Origin: JAAOYC01 sp036481345 | GTDB lineage: Archaea > Nanobdellota > Nanobdellia > Woesearchaeales > WJKL01 | Assembly: GCA_036481345.1 (NCBI GenBank) | Contig: JAZGHU010000022.1 | Span: 1 to 21,187, forward strand | Length of the DNA stretch: 21,187 bases | Direction: 5' to 3' | In this document: one piece after another, positions 1 to 7,131 of the stretch | Numbering within the stretch: the stretch's first letter is position 1 | Layout: each line of letters begins with the position of its first letter | The notes under the pieces: model-generated | The model's database searches: none | Seen by the model: only the letters and a program-made list of their open reading frames with translations | Told to the model about the DNA's origin: nothing | Position numbers and translations under genes: made by a program

Positions 1-391
1 TGATCTCATGCCACATTGCTTTTATTCCAGAGATTCCTTCAAAGTATTTATAGTTTGATTCTGGTGGAGAAGTTATTTTTTTTGTTTTTAGCTTTGCAAT
101 TGCTTGATTTATTTCTTTTCTTTCTTGTTCTAATTTTTTCTCTTTTTTTAAGAATAGTTCATTCAATGCTTCTGGAGAGGATGGCATGAAAACTTTGATG
201 TTGTTCTGCACCCTATAACTGACTAATCCTTTTTTTATCAATGAATCTAGGATTTTGTAGATGTTTGAAGAGGCAATCTTTGTCTCTTTGCATAACAATC
301 CGGTTCTTGCTTCTTGTAAAGTTAATAATTTAAGGTAAACTCTTGATTCTTGAGTTGTTAAACCTACTTTTTTCAGTGTTTCTTGTATCAT
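1..391 (-). CDS. TrmB-family transcriptional regulator (partial, C-terminus off the left edge)
   Basis: Reading the minus strand from ATG at 391 gives 130 uninterrupted codons to the window edge. The N-terminus (MIQETLKKVGLTTQESRVYL) followed by a TG-L-LCKET-IASSNIYKILDSL-KKGL segment is the winged helix-turn-helix typical of TrmB regulators. A Lys/Glu-rich coiled coil follows at about residues 78-100, then Y-K-YFEGISGIKAMWHEI, the usual start of the TrmB effector domain. Family members are sugar- or metabolite-responsive repressors or activators. The ligand cannot be told because the sensing domain is missing. A TATA-like TTTAAATA lies about 27 bp upstream, so the mRNA is probably leaderless. 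A perfect palindrome abuts the start, suggesting autoregulation. It diverges from the unknown operon at 535-1871, which is a plausible target. Family call is firm; target is inference. Confidence 0.85.
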   Translation of the reverse strand, partial: MIQETLKKVGLTTQESRVYLKLLTLQEARTGLLCKETKIASSNIYKILDSLIKKGLVSYRVQNNIKVFMPSSPEALNELFLKKEKKLEQERKEINQAIAKLKTKKITSPPESNYKYFEGISGIKAMWHEI

Positions 392-392
392 G

Positions 393-412
393 CTACTATA
401 TGTATATAGTAG
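393..412. promoter_or_regulatory. Perfect 9-bp inverted repeat, putative operator of the TrmB-type gene
   Basis: CTACTATAT and ATATAGTAG are separated by GT, giving an exact palindrome one base upstream of the regulator's ATG (389-391 on the minus strand). The TATA-like element lies at about 415-423, so the predicted transcription start falls inside the palindrome. Binding there would block initiation, which fits autorepression. Seen: palindrome and position. Inferred: function. Confidence 0.6.
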
Positions 413-490
413 GGAATATTTAAATGTTGCTATTGTGATTACTAATTTGTGATAAAAGTGAACTTACTCTACACAGGGTGAGGGATTATG

Positions 491-528
491 CTAATATATG
501 GCGCACAATACAGTAGTAATAAGGTGAT
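491..528 (+). promoter_or_regulatory. Promoter and SD of the two-gene unknown operon
   Basis: CTAATATATG at 491-500 is the best TATA-like element, placing a start near 521. AAGGTGAT at 521-528 is a strong match to the archaeal anti-SD. It directly abuts ATG 529 but is 6 nt from ATG 535, which favours the second ATG. Moderate confidence because the region holds other AT-rich stretches. Confidence 0.45.
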
Positions 529-534
529 ATGAAA

Positions 535-1152
535 ATGAAAGAAAAAAAATTTAATGTTGCAGTACTTGCAAATGAAGAAGAATTAGGTGCAGCTAGAAAA
601 CAATTAAAAGATATTAAATCTGCAGAGATTAATTACTTAACTACTCCTAAAGATTTAAATGAAAATCATGATGGAGTTATAACAGCAACAACTTTACAGT
701 ATCCTCAAAAAAGTCTAGATTCTCTTGCAATGCTAGGAAAAGAAATTGATAATCCCCAATATTATACTGCCCATGTTTTGCCTTTATTCTTAAAGAAAAA
801 CACTCCAGTAGTTTATGCTTTTCGTGATTGTAAATGCTTATATTCTAAATTTCCATTATATGCATTGAAAAAAACTGGAGTTAAGATAGCTTTACAAGAT
901 GCAGGAGTTGGATGTAATGCAAAAAATGTAATTCCTCATTTTGAAGGAAGTTATAGAAAATTAAATTTTTTGATGCGAATTAGTTCAAGAAACTTAAAGA
1001 AGATCCTTAAATATTCAGAATCAGGCAGGTATTCTTTTAATGATCCTGTAGGATCATTACTTTATCAATTAAGAGACCATATTGATACTGATTCTACAGA
1101 ACGAATAAAATATGAAGATATTGAAGAAATTTTGAAAGGTGATGGGAAATGA
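535..1152 (+). CDS. Unknown protein, first gene of a two-gene operon
   Basis: I do not recognise the family. The protein is 205 residues from ATG 535, or 207 from ATG 529; 535 is preferred because the SD AAGGTGAT abuts 529 but is well spaced for 535. The start (KKFNVAVLANEEELGAARKQ) and a later PVVYAF-RDCKCLY strand suggest an alternating alpha/beta fold, but no catalytic motif is clear. Four cysteines occur, two of them close together (CKC). There is no signal peptide or membrane segment. It overlaps the next gene by ATGA, so the two are translationally coupled. It diverges from a TrmB-type regulator, which may control it. Confidence 0.75.
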   Translation: MKEKKFNVAVLANEEELGAARKQLKDIKSAEINYLTTPKDLNENHDGVITATTLQYPQKSLDSLAMLGKEIDNPQYYTAHVLPLFLKKNTPVVYAFRDCKCLYSKFPLYALKKTGVKIALQDAGVGCNAKNVIPHFEGSYRKLNFLMRISSRNLKKILKYSESGRYSFNDPVGSLLYQLRDHIDTDSTERIKYEDIEEILKGDGK

Positions 1153-1871
1153 AAAATATGAAATCCTTAATTGAAATTATGGATGGAGATTTTGAAAGAG
1201 TAATAACTATGCTCGATCAGAAAAATGTGAAATATAAAAGTAGAGTTCAATTAGATCATGAGGATAACTCTGATTTTGATTATATTCCTTCAATTAGGCT
1301 TTGGGTAGCTAAAGAAACAACTTTACATGGAGAAGATTGGTTCGGTTCCCATAAGGGACTACAAGAACAAGGATTAAGAATGCTTACTCTTCCTGAATTT
1401 AGAGAATACTTAAAATATTTAGTTTCTTCAGATAATCCTGAACATTTAAAGATATATAGGGATATTATTGAAATAAAAGATCCTTATAGGGGAGAACGGG
1501 TTGATGCTCTTTTTTCTAACGATGGACATCATCTTGAAACAAATCATATTTTAGACTCTGATGGAAAGTTAACTCCCCAATATTCAAAATCAGTCTGCTC
1601 ATGGTGCACTTCTGATCATTTAAGGAAAGAAATTTCTTTACAAGATTATTTGTTTAGAGCATCTACGGACCAAGGATTACCTTCCAGGTTTGCATACCAT
1701 GGAGAAGATATGGAATATTCTCCTCCAGGAGATTGTGGTCATGAAAAGGAATCTGTTTGTTTTGAGTCTAGTAGAAACAAATTTGTCTTTAATGGTCATC
1801 TTGATCTTTTGTATAAGGGTGCTGGTTTAGGGGTGCGTGCTGCTAAAGATCCTTTTAGTAGTTTATTTTAA
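1149..1871 (+). CDS. Unknown protein, second gene of the operon
   Basis: A 240-residue soluble protein that I do not recognise. The start overlaps the preceding stop as ATGA, with AGGTGATG about 5 nt upstream of ATG 1149 as SD; a second ATG lies three codons in. Visible features are a GEDWFGSHKGLQEQGLRML segment followed by TLPEFREYLKYL, a CSWC pair, and further Cys/His in CGHEKESVC, which could make a small metal site. The HHLETNHIL stretch carries three histidines. The two Cys/His clusters are about 50 residues apart. No membrane segment is visible. It is probably functionally tied to the upstream unknown gene because of tight coupling. A palindrome plus T-run terminator follows. Confidence 0.75.
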   Translation: MKNMKSLIEIMDGDFERVITMLDQKNVKYKSRVQLDHEDNSDFDYIPSIRLWVAKETTLHGEDWFGSHKGLQEQGLRMLTLPEFREYLKYLVSSDNPEHLKIYRDIIEIKDPYRGERVDALFSNDGHHLETNHILDSDGKLTPQYSKSVCSWCTSDHLRKEISLQDYLFRASTDQGLPSRFAYHGEDMEYSPPGDCGHEKESVCFESSRNKFVFNGHLDLLYKGAGLGVRAAKDPFSSLF

Positions 1872-1889
1872 TAGATTAATAAAAAATTA

Positions 1890-1913
1890 GAATAAATATT
1901 TATTCTTTTTTTT
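1890..1913 (+). terminator. Palindrome plus T-run terminator between convergent operons
   Basis: GAATAAAT and ATTTATTC at 1890-1905 form a perfect 16-base palindrome followed by eight T at 1906-1913. It ends the unknown operon and overlaps the last codons of rps27ae on the other strand. For minus-strand transcripts the T-run is the A6 block at 1881-1886 read in reverse. Confidence 0.55.
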
Positions 1914-2106
1914 CTTCTTTTGATTTAAATTCTGTGTAGCCGCACTTGCCACAAGTTGATCTGTTTTTATGTGCTGCTAAGAAAGTTCCTTGTCCGCACT
2001 TTGGGCAAGATCTGTTTTTTCTTTTAAGAGTATTACCTGAAACTTCATACAATCCGTGGATTGTTTCAGTTGGTCCTACTACTTTCTTTTTTCCTTCGTC
2101 TGCCAT
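1900..2106 (-). CDS. rps27ae: Small ribosomal subunit protein eS31 (S27ae)
   Basis: A 68-residue protein with the S27ae zinc ribbon: CPKCGQGTFL followed by a CGKCGY pair at about residues 34-56, preceded by the basic KRKNRSCP segment. In Archaea this protein stands alone, without the ubiquitin fusion of eukaryotes, and sits in the head of the 30S subunit. The short acidic/lysine tail (KSKEEKKE) resembles the longer tails of its neighbours. It is the last gene of the rpo7-spt4-rps24e-rps27ae cluster, which is widely conserved in Archaea. The 61-bp gap to rps24e holds a hairpin and its SD (GAGG). Confidence 0.95.
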   Translation of the reverse strand: MADEGKKKVVGPTETIHGLYEVSGNTLKRKNRSCPKCGQGTFLAAHKNRSTCGKCGYTEFKSKEEKKE

Positions 2107-2148
2107 TCTCGGTTTTCCTCAATATTTGTTTTTTAGATCGTAAATCCG

Positions 2149-2165
2149 GAACCCATTAACTGGGT
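2149..2165 (-). other. Small hairpin in the rps24e-rps27ae gap
   Basis: AACCCA (2149-2154) and TGGGTT (2160-2165) form a 6-bp stem with a 5-nt loop, just after the rps24e stop codon on the minus-strand transcript. It is not followed by a U-run in that direction, so it may be a processing or stability element rather than a terminator. Confidence 0.35.
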
Positions 2166-2167
2166 TT

Positions 2168-2599
2168 TTATTCTTCCTTCTTAGGTTCTTCTTTCTTTTC
2201 TTCGGGTTTTGCTTCTTCTGGTTTCGCTTCAGCCTTTTCTTCCTTAGCTTCTGCTGGTTTTGCTTTAGCCTCAGGCTTTGCTTCAGCTGCAGGTGCTGTT
2301 TCAGCTTTTGGAGCTGGTGCTTCTCCTGGCTTAGCTTCTTTTTTCTTTGGTTGAGGCTCAACTTTTTTCATTTCTTCTTCTGAAGAATAAACATAAGCAT
2401 CAACATCTGCTTCTTTTGAGCCGTAATGAGTATTAATTTTTTTAATTACAACTAATTTTACATCTTTTTTTGTCTGCTTTGCTATTTCTTTTGCAACATC
2501 TTCATTAGATGGAGTAGCTGCTTCAAAAATAATGTGAGCAGTAACTTGTGTTCTAGACAGCAAAGGCTGTTCTGTTTGAGAAATAATTTTCATAGCCAT
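2168..2599 (-). CDS. rps24e: Small ribosomal subunit protein eS24
   Basis: The first 75 residues or so (MAMKIISQTEQPLLSRTQV, then TPSNEDVAKEIAKQ and INTHYGSKEADVDAYVYSS) match archaeal S24e, a 30S subunit protein with an alpha/beta fold. The remaining half, from about residue 78, is a low-complexity tail of Ala, Glu, Lys and Pro that is not part of the usual protein of about 100 residues. The start is either ATG 2599 or ATG 2593; AAGGT upstream suits 2599. The stop codon of spt4 is one base upstream, so the genes are co-transcribed and probably coupled. The tail is probably disordered; its role is unknown. Confidence 0.95.
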   Translation of the reverse strand: MAMKIISQTEQPLLSRTQVTAHIIFEAATPSNEDVAKEIAKQTKKDVKLVVIKKINTHYGSKEADVDAYVYSSEEEMKKVEPQPKKKEAKPGEAPAPKAETAPAAEAKPEAKAKPAEAKEEKAEAKPEEAKPEEKKEEPKKEE

Positions 2600-2600
2600 T

Positions 2601-2789
2601 TTATCTTACCTTAATTGCATATTCTCCTTTTACTTTAATACCTATTTTTTTGGCTATTGAAGATTTTTCAGGATCAGTAATTGAAATACGTCCTTGCCAG
2701 TTTGTTGAGAATTGGTTGCCTTTACAATTAGGGCATTCGTTTCCATTAACAAACATTTTACATTTTTTGCAAACTTTTCTTTTTACCAT
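2601..2789 (-). CDS. spt4: Transcription elongation factor Spt4 (RNA polymerase subunit E'')
   Basis: A 62-residue zinc-ribbon protein with CKKC near the start (residues 8-11) and CPNC at about 19-22, then SITDPEKSSIAKKIGIKVKG, the conserved Spt4 segment that contacts the NGN domain of Spt5. With Spt5 it binds the polymerase clamp and increases processivity. Length is normal for Archaea. It lies 3 bp downstream of rpo7 and 1 bp upstream of rps24e in the conserved cluster. Spt5 is not in the window. Confidence 0.95.
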   Translation of the reverse strand: MVKRKVCKKCKMFVNGNECPNCKGNQFSTNWQGRISITDPEKSSIAKKIGIKVKGEYAIKVR

Positions 2790-2792
2790 TGT

Positions 2793-3419
2793 CTATTTTT
2801 TCTTTTTAGCTTCCTTTTTTTCTTCTTTCTTTTCTTCTTTCTTTTCTTCTTTCTTTTCTTCTTTTTCTTCTTTAGGAGCTCCTTTTTGATTATCTTCTTT
2901 GATCCATTCAACTTTTCCAAGGCCTGTTTGTCTCATTGTCAATCCTAGCTTTGGATTTGTTGGATCTTTATATGAAACTGCAATGATTCTTGCTTTGCAT
3001 TTATCTCCAACTTTTAATGCTCTTTTTGATTCTTTTCCAGTCAAAACCTTGTCTTTTGCAAAGCTTACAAAATCATCCATTGTTTGTGAAATATGGATCA
3101 TACCATCTGTTGGGCCTAATGTAAAGAAGGCTCCAAAGTCAGCAATATCTTTTATTGCTCCTGTAACAACTTCCTGCAGTTCTGGCTTGAATGTTAATAA
3201 TTCAAATTCTGTTTCATAGTATGATGCTCCATCTCCTGGAATTATAATTCCTTCTCTTATATCAGCTACTTGGGATACATCTATTACAATTCCCAAATCT
3301 TTTGATATAAAGCCATCATATTCTGCTTTGATCTGCTTTAAAACAGCATCTGTTCTATTTAAATTGAAAAGTGCTGGTGGTACTCTAATGTGATCTTTTA
3401 TTTTAGTTTTATAGAACAT
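2793..3419 (-). CDS. rpo7: DNA-directed RNA polymerase subunit Rpo7 (E')
   Basis: The protein begins MFYKTKIKDHIRVPPALF, the tip-associated RNP-like domain of Rpo7, followed from about residue 85 by an S1/OB fold (TGAIKDIADFGAFFTLGPTD, then GMIHISQTMDD). Rpo7 pairs with Rpo4 to form the polymerase stalk that binds nascent RNA and supports initiation. Normal archaeal length is about 185-190 residues. Here there are 208 because of a tail of about 28 residues made almost only of Glu and Lys, encoded by 12-base repeats at about 2811-2862. It heads the minus-strand operon. A TATA-like TTTATAAA lies at 3448-3455, about 32 bp upstream, so the leader is only a few bases. Confidence 0.95.
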   Translation of the reverse strand: MFYKTKIKDHIRVPPALFNLNRTDAVLKQIKAEYDGFISKDLGIVIDVSQVADIREGIIIPGDGASYYETEFELLTFKPELQEVVTGAIKDIADFGAFFTLGPTDGMIHISQTMDDFVSFAKDKVLTGKESKRALKVGDKCKARIIAVSYKDPTNPKLGLTMRQTGLGKVEWIKEDNQKGAPKEEKEEKKEEKKEEKKEEKKEAKKKK

Positions 3420-3447
3420 TTTATATTATTCCTGTATTTTGAGGGCA

Positions 3448-3455
3448 TTTATAAA
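3448..3455 (-). promoter_or_regulatory. TATA element for the rpo7 operon
   Basis: TTTATAAA is centred 32 bp from the rpo7 ATG in the only gap between the PIN gene and rpo7. Predicted transcripts start about 6 nt before the ATG. No strong T-run separates the PIN gene from this promoter, so some readthrough from the upstream operon is likely. Confidence 0.5.
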
Positions 3456-3466
3456 ACTTACTATAT

Positions 3467-3841
3467 TTATACTAGAATTATTCTTTTTTTCTGTCTAAGT
3501 ACTATTTTTTTGCCTTTTATTCTTCTTTTCAAAGCCATATCTTGTGTTGCAATGATGTATCCTTTGATTTCTGCTAAGATATCATCAGCATTTCCTGCTT
3601 TTGTCTTTAGAATTTTGACTTTTTTTGCTTTTACTAGCATTAATCCAAGCTTTGCAGCTAATTTATCTCTTTGTTTCTGTTTTTTGTCTTTTGTTAATAC
3701 TTTTAATTCATCAATTACTTTGTCTAAAGTAAAGATTTGATACTTGTCAAGCATGATTCTATCAATCTCTGCAAATATATCTACATTGAACTGTGATGGA
3801 ATCAATAAAAAGTTTGTATCTAAGATTATTTTCCTAACCAT
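3467..3841 (-). CDS. PIN-domain protein of the Fcf1/VapC9-like type, likely rRNA processing nuclease
   Basis: A 124-residue single-domain PIN protein. The expected acidic residues are visible: D8 in IILDTNFL, E45 in VIDELKVL, D86/D87 in NADDIL and D101 in ATQDMALKRR. The order and the KRRIKGKKIVLRQKK end match the archaeal homologues of eukaryotic Fcf1/Utp23, which act in 18S rRNA maturation. In many Archaea such a gene sits next to rpo7 and spt4, as here, which supports a housekeeping role rather than a toxin; no antitoxin gene is adjacent. It overlaps the upstream endonuclease IV gene by 16 bp. Catalytic activity is not proven by sequence. Confidence 0.85.
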   Translation of the reverse strand: MVRKIILDTNFLLIPSQFNVDIFAEIDRIMLDKYQIFTLDKVIDELKVLTKDKKQKQRDKLAAKLGLMLVKAKKVKILKTKAGNADDILAEIKGYIIATQDMALKRRIKGKKIVLRQKKRIILV

Positions 3842-4602
3842 TTTTTCATTTTAACTGCATCTCCAAATACATCTGGAGATTCGTTTATAATTGTTATGGA
3901 TTTTAGTTTTGCTTTTTTAATTGCTTTTGCTAAAGGCATGAAAAATCTTTTGTCCATTAGTTTATGAGAGCGTTCTCCTTTTGGTCCAAAAGTAATGCCA
4001 GAGAAATGGCAATGAATGTGAGAAAGTGATTTAATCTTTTTCATAATTTCATCATAATCTACTTTTCCTTGTGCTCTTGCATAGAGATGAGCAAAGTCAA
4101 CACAGATTGAGCAACCAGTTTCCTTTTTTAATCTTAATAAATCATCTAATCCTGCAAATTGGGATGGCTTGCCTGTTGTTTCTGGAGCTAATTTTACTTT
4201 CCAACCTTTTTCTTTAATTGATTTTTGTAAATCTTTAATTTGATCTTTAATCATGTTGTGAACATCTTCAGGATTTCTTCCTTGATAAAATCCAGCGTGG
4301 AAAACAACAGGAGAAGCTTCTAGATAATGAGCGCGTTCACAGCTTTGAAGAATTCTTTTTTTAGAAGCAGTTAGTTTTGATTTTTCTTTTGATGCTAAAT
4401 TAATATAATAAGGAGCGTGAACTGAAAGTTTTATCTTTAATTTTTTAGCTAAATCTCCAACTTCTTTAGCTGTTGCATTAGACATACGAACCCCATATGT
4501 GAAAGCAACTTCCATTGCATCTAAGCCAAGCTTTTTAGTATGTTCAACTCCTTCTAAATTGCCTAAGCCTCCAAAACCAGCATGTCCAAATAGGATCCTC
4601 AT
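3826..4602 (-). CDS. nfo: Endonuclease IV (AP endonuclease, TIM barrel)
   Basis: A 258-residue TIM-barrel protein with metal ligands matching endonuclease IV: H62 (SVHAPYYIN), H102 (FHAGFY), E141 (APETTG), D169 and H172 (CVDFAHLYA), a His-rich HIHCHFSG strand at 195-201, H213 and E241 (INESPD). The family cleaves DNA 5' to abasic sites using three zinc ions in base excision repair. Length is close to bacterial Nfo (about 280). The ATG overlaps the stop of the antiporter gene by 4 bp (ATGA) and its 3' end overlaps the PIN gene, so the three are one operon. A xylose-isomerase-like enzyme is the other possibility, but the ligand pattern favours endonuclease IV. Confidence 0.92.
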   Translation of the reverse strand: MRILFGHAGFGGLGNLEGVEHTKKLGLDAMEVAFTYGVRMSNATAKEVGDLAKKLKIKLSVHAPYYINLASKEKSKLTASKKRILQSCERAHYLEASPVVFHAGFYQGRNPEDVHNMIKDQIKDLQKSIKEKGWKVKLAPETTGKPSQFAGLDDLLRLKKETGCSICVDFAHLYARAQGKVDYDEIMKKIKSLSHIHCHFSGITFGPKGERSHKLMDKRFFMPLAKAIKKAKLKSITIINESPDVFGDAVKMKKWLGK

Positions 4603-5810
4603 TGTTCTTCACTTATTTTAATATCTACTTTTGTAAAATATTTAGTAAAACGAGTTACTATTGTTGAGATTACTATTGAATAAATCATGAATAATAATAC
4701 CAAATCAAGAATTAAGTCCATTCCTACAACTGCTCTTGTTGCTAATGAGAAAACAACAACTGCAACAGCTATTCCTTTTGGTGTGTTAAGGGTCATGTAT
4801 ATTTTTTCTTTTAGAGAGTATTCTCCTTTTTTAGCTACTAAATCAACTGCAACAAATCTTACTCCAAGATAAGCAATGAATAATGCTGTTGCTGGGATCA
4901 AAAATGAAGCTGTCCATGGAATCTTGATTATAGAACCTATCAGTATAAAAACAATTATTTCAAAGACTTCTGCAAATATCTCTCCAAATTTCTGTAAAAG
5001 TTGTAGGTGTTTTATATGATAGAGATTTCCAAAGACTAATCCTGCTGTAGTTACTGCTAAAACACCATTTCCACCTAATGTTTCTGCTATTACGTATGTT
5101 AACAAGGAAGCTGTGATCATTGCTAATGGGGAGAGGGTAGCTGAATAATATTTTTTCATTGATCTGAAGAAGATAAGAGCAATTAAGATTCCAGTTCCAA
5201 TGCCTACAACAAATTGCTGGGCAAAAGGCAAAGCTTGACTTGTTAATATTTCTAAAATTGGTCCGCCTGTAACATTTTCCATTACATCAATAAGCAAAAA
5301 TGGTATAAGAACAATCAATGGTGTGTTGAGGATTGCTTCTACTTTTAATAATTCAAAAAGTTTTGATTTTGCTCCTGCCAATATCATCATTGTAGATGAT
5401 GGGTCTGTTCCTGAAACTATTGCTGCAAACATAACAGCTAGTAAAATAGATGCTGGCTTAAATAAGTAATAAGTTATGAAAGAAAGGATAATCATGTTCA
5501 AGAAAAGAAATGTTACTGAAAGCTGTAATGCATTGGCCGACATTGAATCAAAATCTTTAAATTTGAATTTTGAACTTGAATCAAAGACCAACATTGCTAA
5601 TGTGATAACTGCAATAGATGTCAAAAAGATTGGATCAAAAGAGATTATTGGTTCGCCTTTGTATTTGATCATGCCAAGAATCATACCTACTCCAAGCAAT
5701 AATAGTAGATTAGGAATTTTTAATTTTCTTGCTATTAATGAAGATAATAAACCAATAAGAAGTAAAACACCAATATAAGTTACAGTCAATAATGTTTGAT
5801 CTATTTCCAT
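4599..5810 (-). CDS. Cation:proton antiporter (CPA family, Na+/H+ exchanger type)
   Basis: A 403-residue integral membrane protein with about 12 hydrophobic segments. The start (YIGVLLLIGLLSSLIARKL then IPNLLLLLGVGMILG) and the AAIVSGTDPSST motif at about residues 129-140 match the NhaP/CPA1-type core, where Asp-Pro is part of the ion site. No C-terminal cytosolic regulatory domain is present; the protein ends soon after the last helix with KISEEQ. It exchanges Na+ or K+ for H+ across the cytoplasmic membrane. It heads the operon with endonuclease IV and the PIN protein. SD GAGGTGTA is just upstream, and a TATA-like CTTAATAAAT lies near 5850. Confidence 0.9.
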   Translation of the reverse strand: MEIDQTLLTVTYIGVLLLIGLLSSLIARKLKIPNLLLLLGVGMILGMIKYKGEPIISFDPIFLTSIAVITLAMLVFDSSSKFKFKDFDSMSANALQLSVTFLFLNMIILSFITYYLFKPASILLAVMFAAIVSGTDPSSTMMILAGAKSKLFELLKVEAILNTPLIVLIPFLLIDVMENVTGGPILEILTSQALPFAQQFVVGIGTGILIALIFFRSMKKYYSATLSPLAMITASLLTYVIAETLGGNGVLAVTTAGLVFGNLYHIKHLQLLQKFGEIFAEVFEIIVFILIGSIIKIPWTASFLIPATALFIAYLGVRFVAVDLVAKKGEYSLKEKIYMTLNTPKGIAVAVVVFSLATRAVVGMDLILDLVLLFMIYSIVISTIVTRFTKYFTKVDIKISEEQ

Positions 5811-5872
5811 TAATACACCTCTTTTTTAATAATTGGAAGGAATGATTTATTAAGTTTTTGTTTTAGCAGAAA

Positions 5873-5881
5873 CTTTAATAA
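5873..5881 (+). promoter_or_regulatory. TATA element of the CCA-adding enzyme gene
   Basis: CTTTAATAA is centred about 27 bp from ATG 5905, predicting a leaderless or near-leaderless mRNA. The divergent antiporter uses a separate element near 5850, so unlike other divergent pairs here this 94-bp gap has two TATA boxes. Confidence 0.5.
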
Positions 5882-5904
5882 AGGAAAGGGGGTTAGTTTT
5901 TGAT

Positions 5905-7131
5905 ATGAAACTGCTTAAAGAAGTTCTTGAAGGCATTAAGCCAACTAAAACTGAGGAGAAAGAAGTCAAAGGAATGATTAAAGAGTTTGTTGATAAGCTA
6001 AACAAAGGATTAAAAGAAGGAAAAGCTGTTTTAGGTGGGTCAGGAGCAAAAGAAACTTGGTTGAGCGATGTTCATGATGCTGATATTTTTGTCCAGTATG
6101 ATTATAACAAATATAAAGATAAAAGTGATAAGCTTTCTGATATTTTAGAGAAGAGATTGAAGAAGATCTTTCCTAAAATTAAAAGATTGCATGGAAGCAG
6201 AGATTATTTTCAAGTTCACAAAAAGAATTTTACCTTTGAAATTGTTCCAATTTTGAAGATTACAAATTCTAAGAATGCTATTAATATAACTGATGTCAGT
6301 CCGTTGCATGCAGTGTGGGTTGGAAAGCATAAGAAATATGCTGATGAGATTAGATTGACAAAGAAATTCTGCAAAGCTATTGGAGTTTATGGAGCAGAGA
6401 GTTATATCAAAGGATTTTCAGGATATATGTGTGAGATCTTGACTATTAAGTATAAGGGATTTTTAGGATTAGTAAGGAATGCTAGTAAGTGGGGAGAGAA
6501 AACAGTGATTGATATTGAAAAATATTATAGAAATAAACAAGATGTTTTGTTTAATATCAATAAAAGCAAGCAGCAAGGCCCTATGATCTTGATTGATCCT
6601 GTTCAAAAAGATAGAAATGCAGCTGCTGCTTTGGATGAAAAGAAATATTCACATTTTATTGATTACTGCAAGCATTTTGTTAAGAAACCAAGTAAAAAAT
6701 ATTTTGAAATCAAAGAATTAGATGTTGATAGATTAAAAGGAACTGTCTTAAAAGTTGAAGTTTTAAGAGGGAAAGAAGATGTTGTTGGAAGTAAAGTTCT
6801 GAAAGTTGTTACTTTCTTGAATAAAGAATTATTGAAGAAGGATTTCAAAGTAAAAGGTTATGGCTGGCATTGGGATAAAGGAAAGTTTGCTTATCTTTGG
6901 TATGATGTTGATTCTAAAAAGTTAGATTCTTTTGTTGTTAAGCAAGGGCCGCCTATTAAGATTGAGAATCATGCTAAGAAATTCAAGAAAATGTATAGAA
7001 ATTCTAAAGTTGTCAAAGGAAGATTAATTGCAAAAGTTAAAAGAGAATTTAGAGATGCTAATTTATTGTTAAAAAAGTTAATTAAAGAAAAATATGTTAA
7101 AGAAAGAGTTAAGAAGATTTCTTTTTCTTAA
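5905..7131 (+). CDS. cca: CCA tRNA nucleotidyltransferase, archaeal class I
   Basis: This 408-residue enzyme adds CCA to tRNA 3' ends. The class I nucleotidyltransferase signature is clear: GGSGAKETWL at 44-53, DAD at 58-60 and the third carboxylate E112 in FEIVPIL. It continues with the SPLHAVWVGKH and YIKGFSGYMCEIL segments, characteristic of the archaeal enzyme, and a C-terminal domain with the GYGWHWDKGKFAYLWYDV segment. Length is slightly shorter than the well-known archaeal enzymes (about 440). The gene is probably leaderless. Its 3' end overlaps the convergent topoisomerase gene by 23 bp. Confidence 0.95.
   Translation: MKLLKEVLEGIKPTKTEEKEVKGMIKEFVDKLNKGLKEGKAVLGGSGAKETWLSDVHDADIFVQYDYNKYKDKSDKLSDILEKRLKKIFPKIKRLHGSRDYFQVHKKNFTFEIVPILKITNSKNAINITDVSPLHAVWVGKHKKYADEIRLTKKFCKAIGVYGAESYIKGFSGYMCEILTIKYKGFLGLVRNASKWGEKTVIDIEKYYRNKQDVLFNINKSKQQGPMILIDPVQKDRNAAAALDEKKYSHFIDYCKHFVKKPSKKYFEIKELDVDRLKGTVLKVEVLRGKEDVVGSKVLKVVTFLNKELLKKDFKVKGYGWHWDKGKFAYLWYDVDSKKLDSFVVKQGPPIKIENHAKKFKKMYRNSKVVKGRLIAKVKREFRDANLLLKKLIKEKYVKERVKKISFS

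Noticed and set aside
2650..2948. Plus-strand ORFs rich in Phe and Ser opposite spt4 and rpo7
   Set aside because: They are antisense of the Glu/Lys tail repeats; low-complexity F/S runs are a by-product.
3390..3740. Hydrophobic plus-strand ORF opposite the PIN gene
   Set aside because: Antisense of a lysine-rich coding region gives Phe/Ile-rich products; the PIN motifs are intact on the minus strand.
3467..3841. PIN protein as a VapC toxin of a toxin-antitoxin pair
   Set aside because: No small antitoxin gene is adjacent, and the neighbourhood (rpo7-spt4) and sequence match the Fcf1-like housekeeping type.
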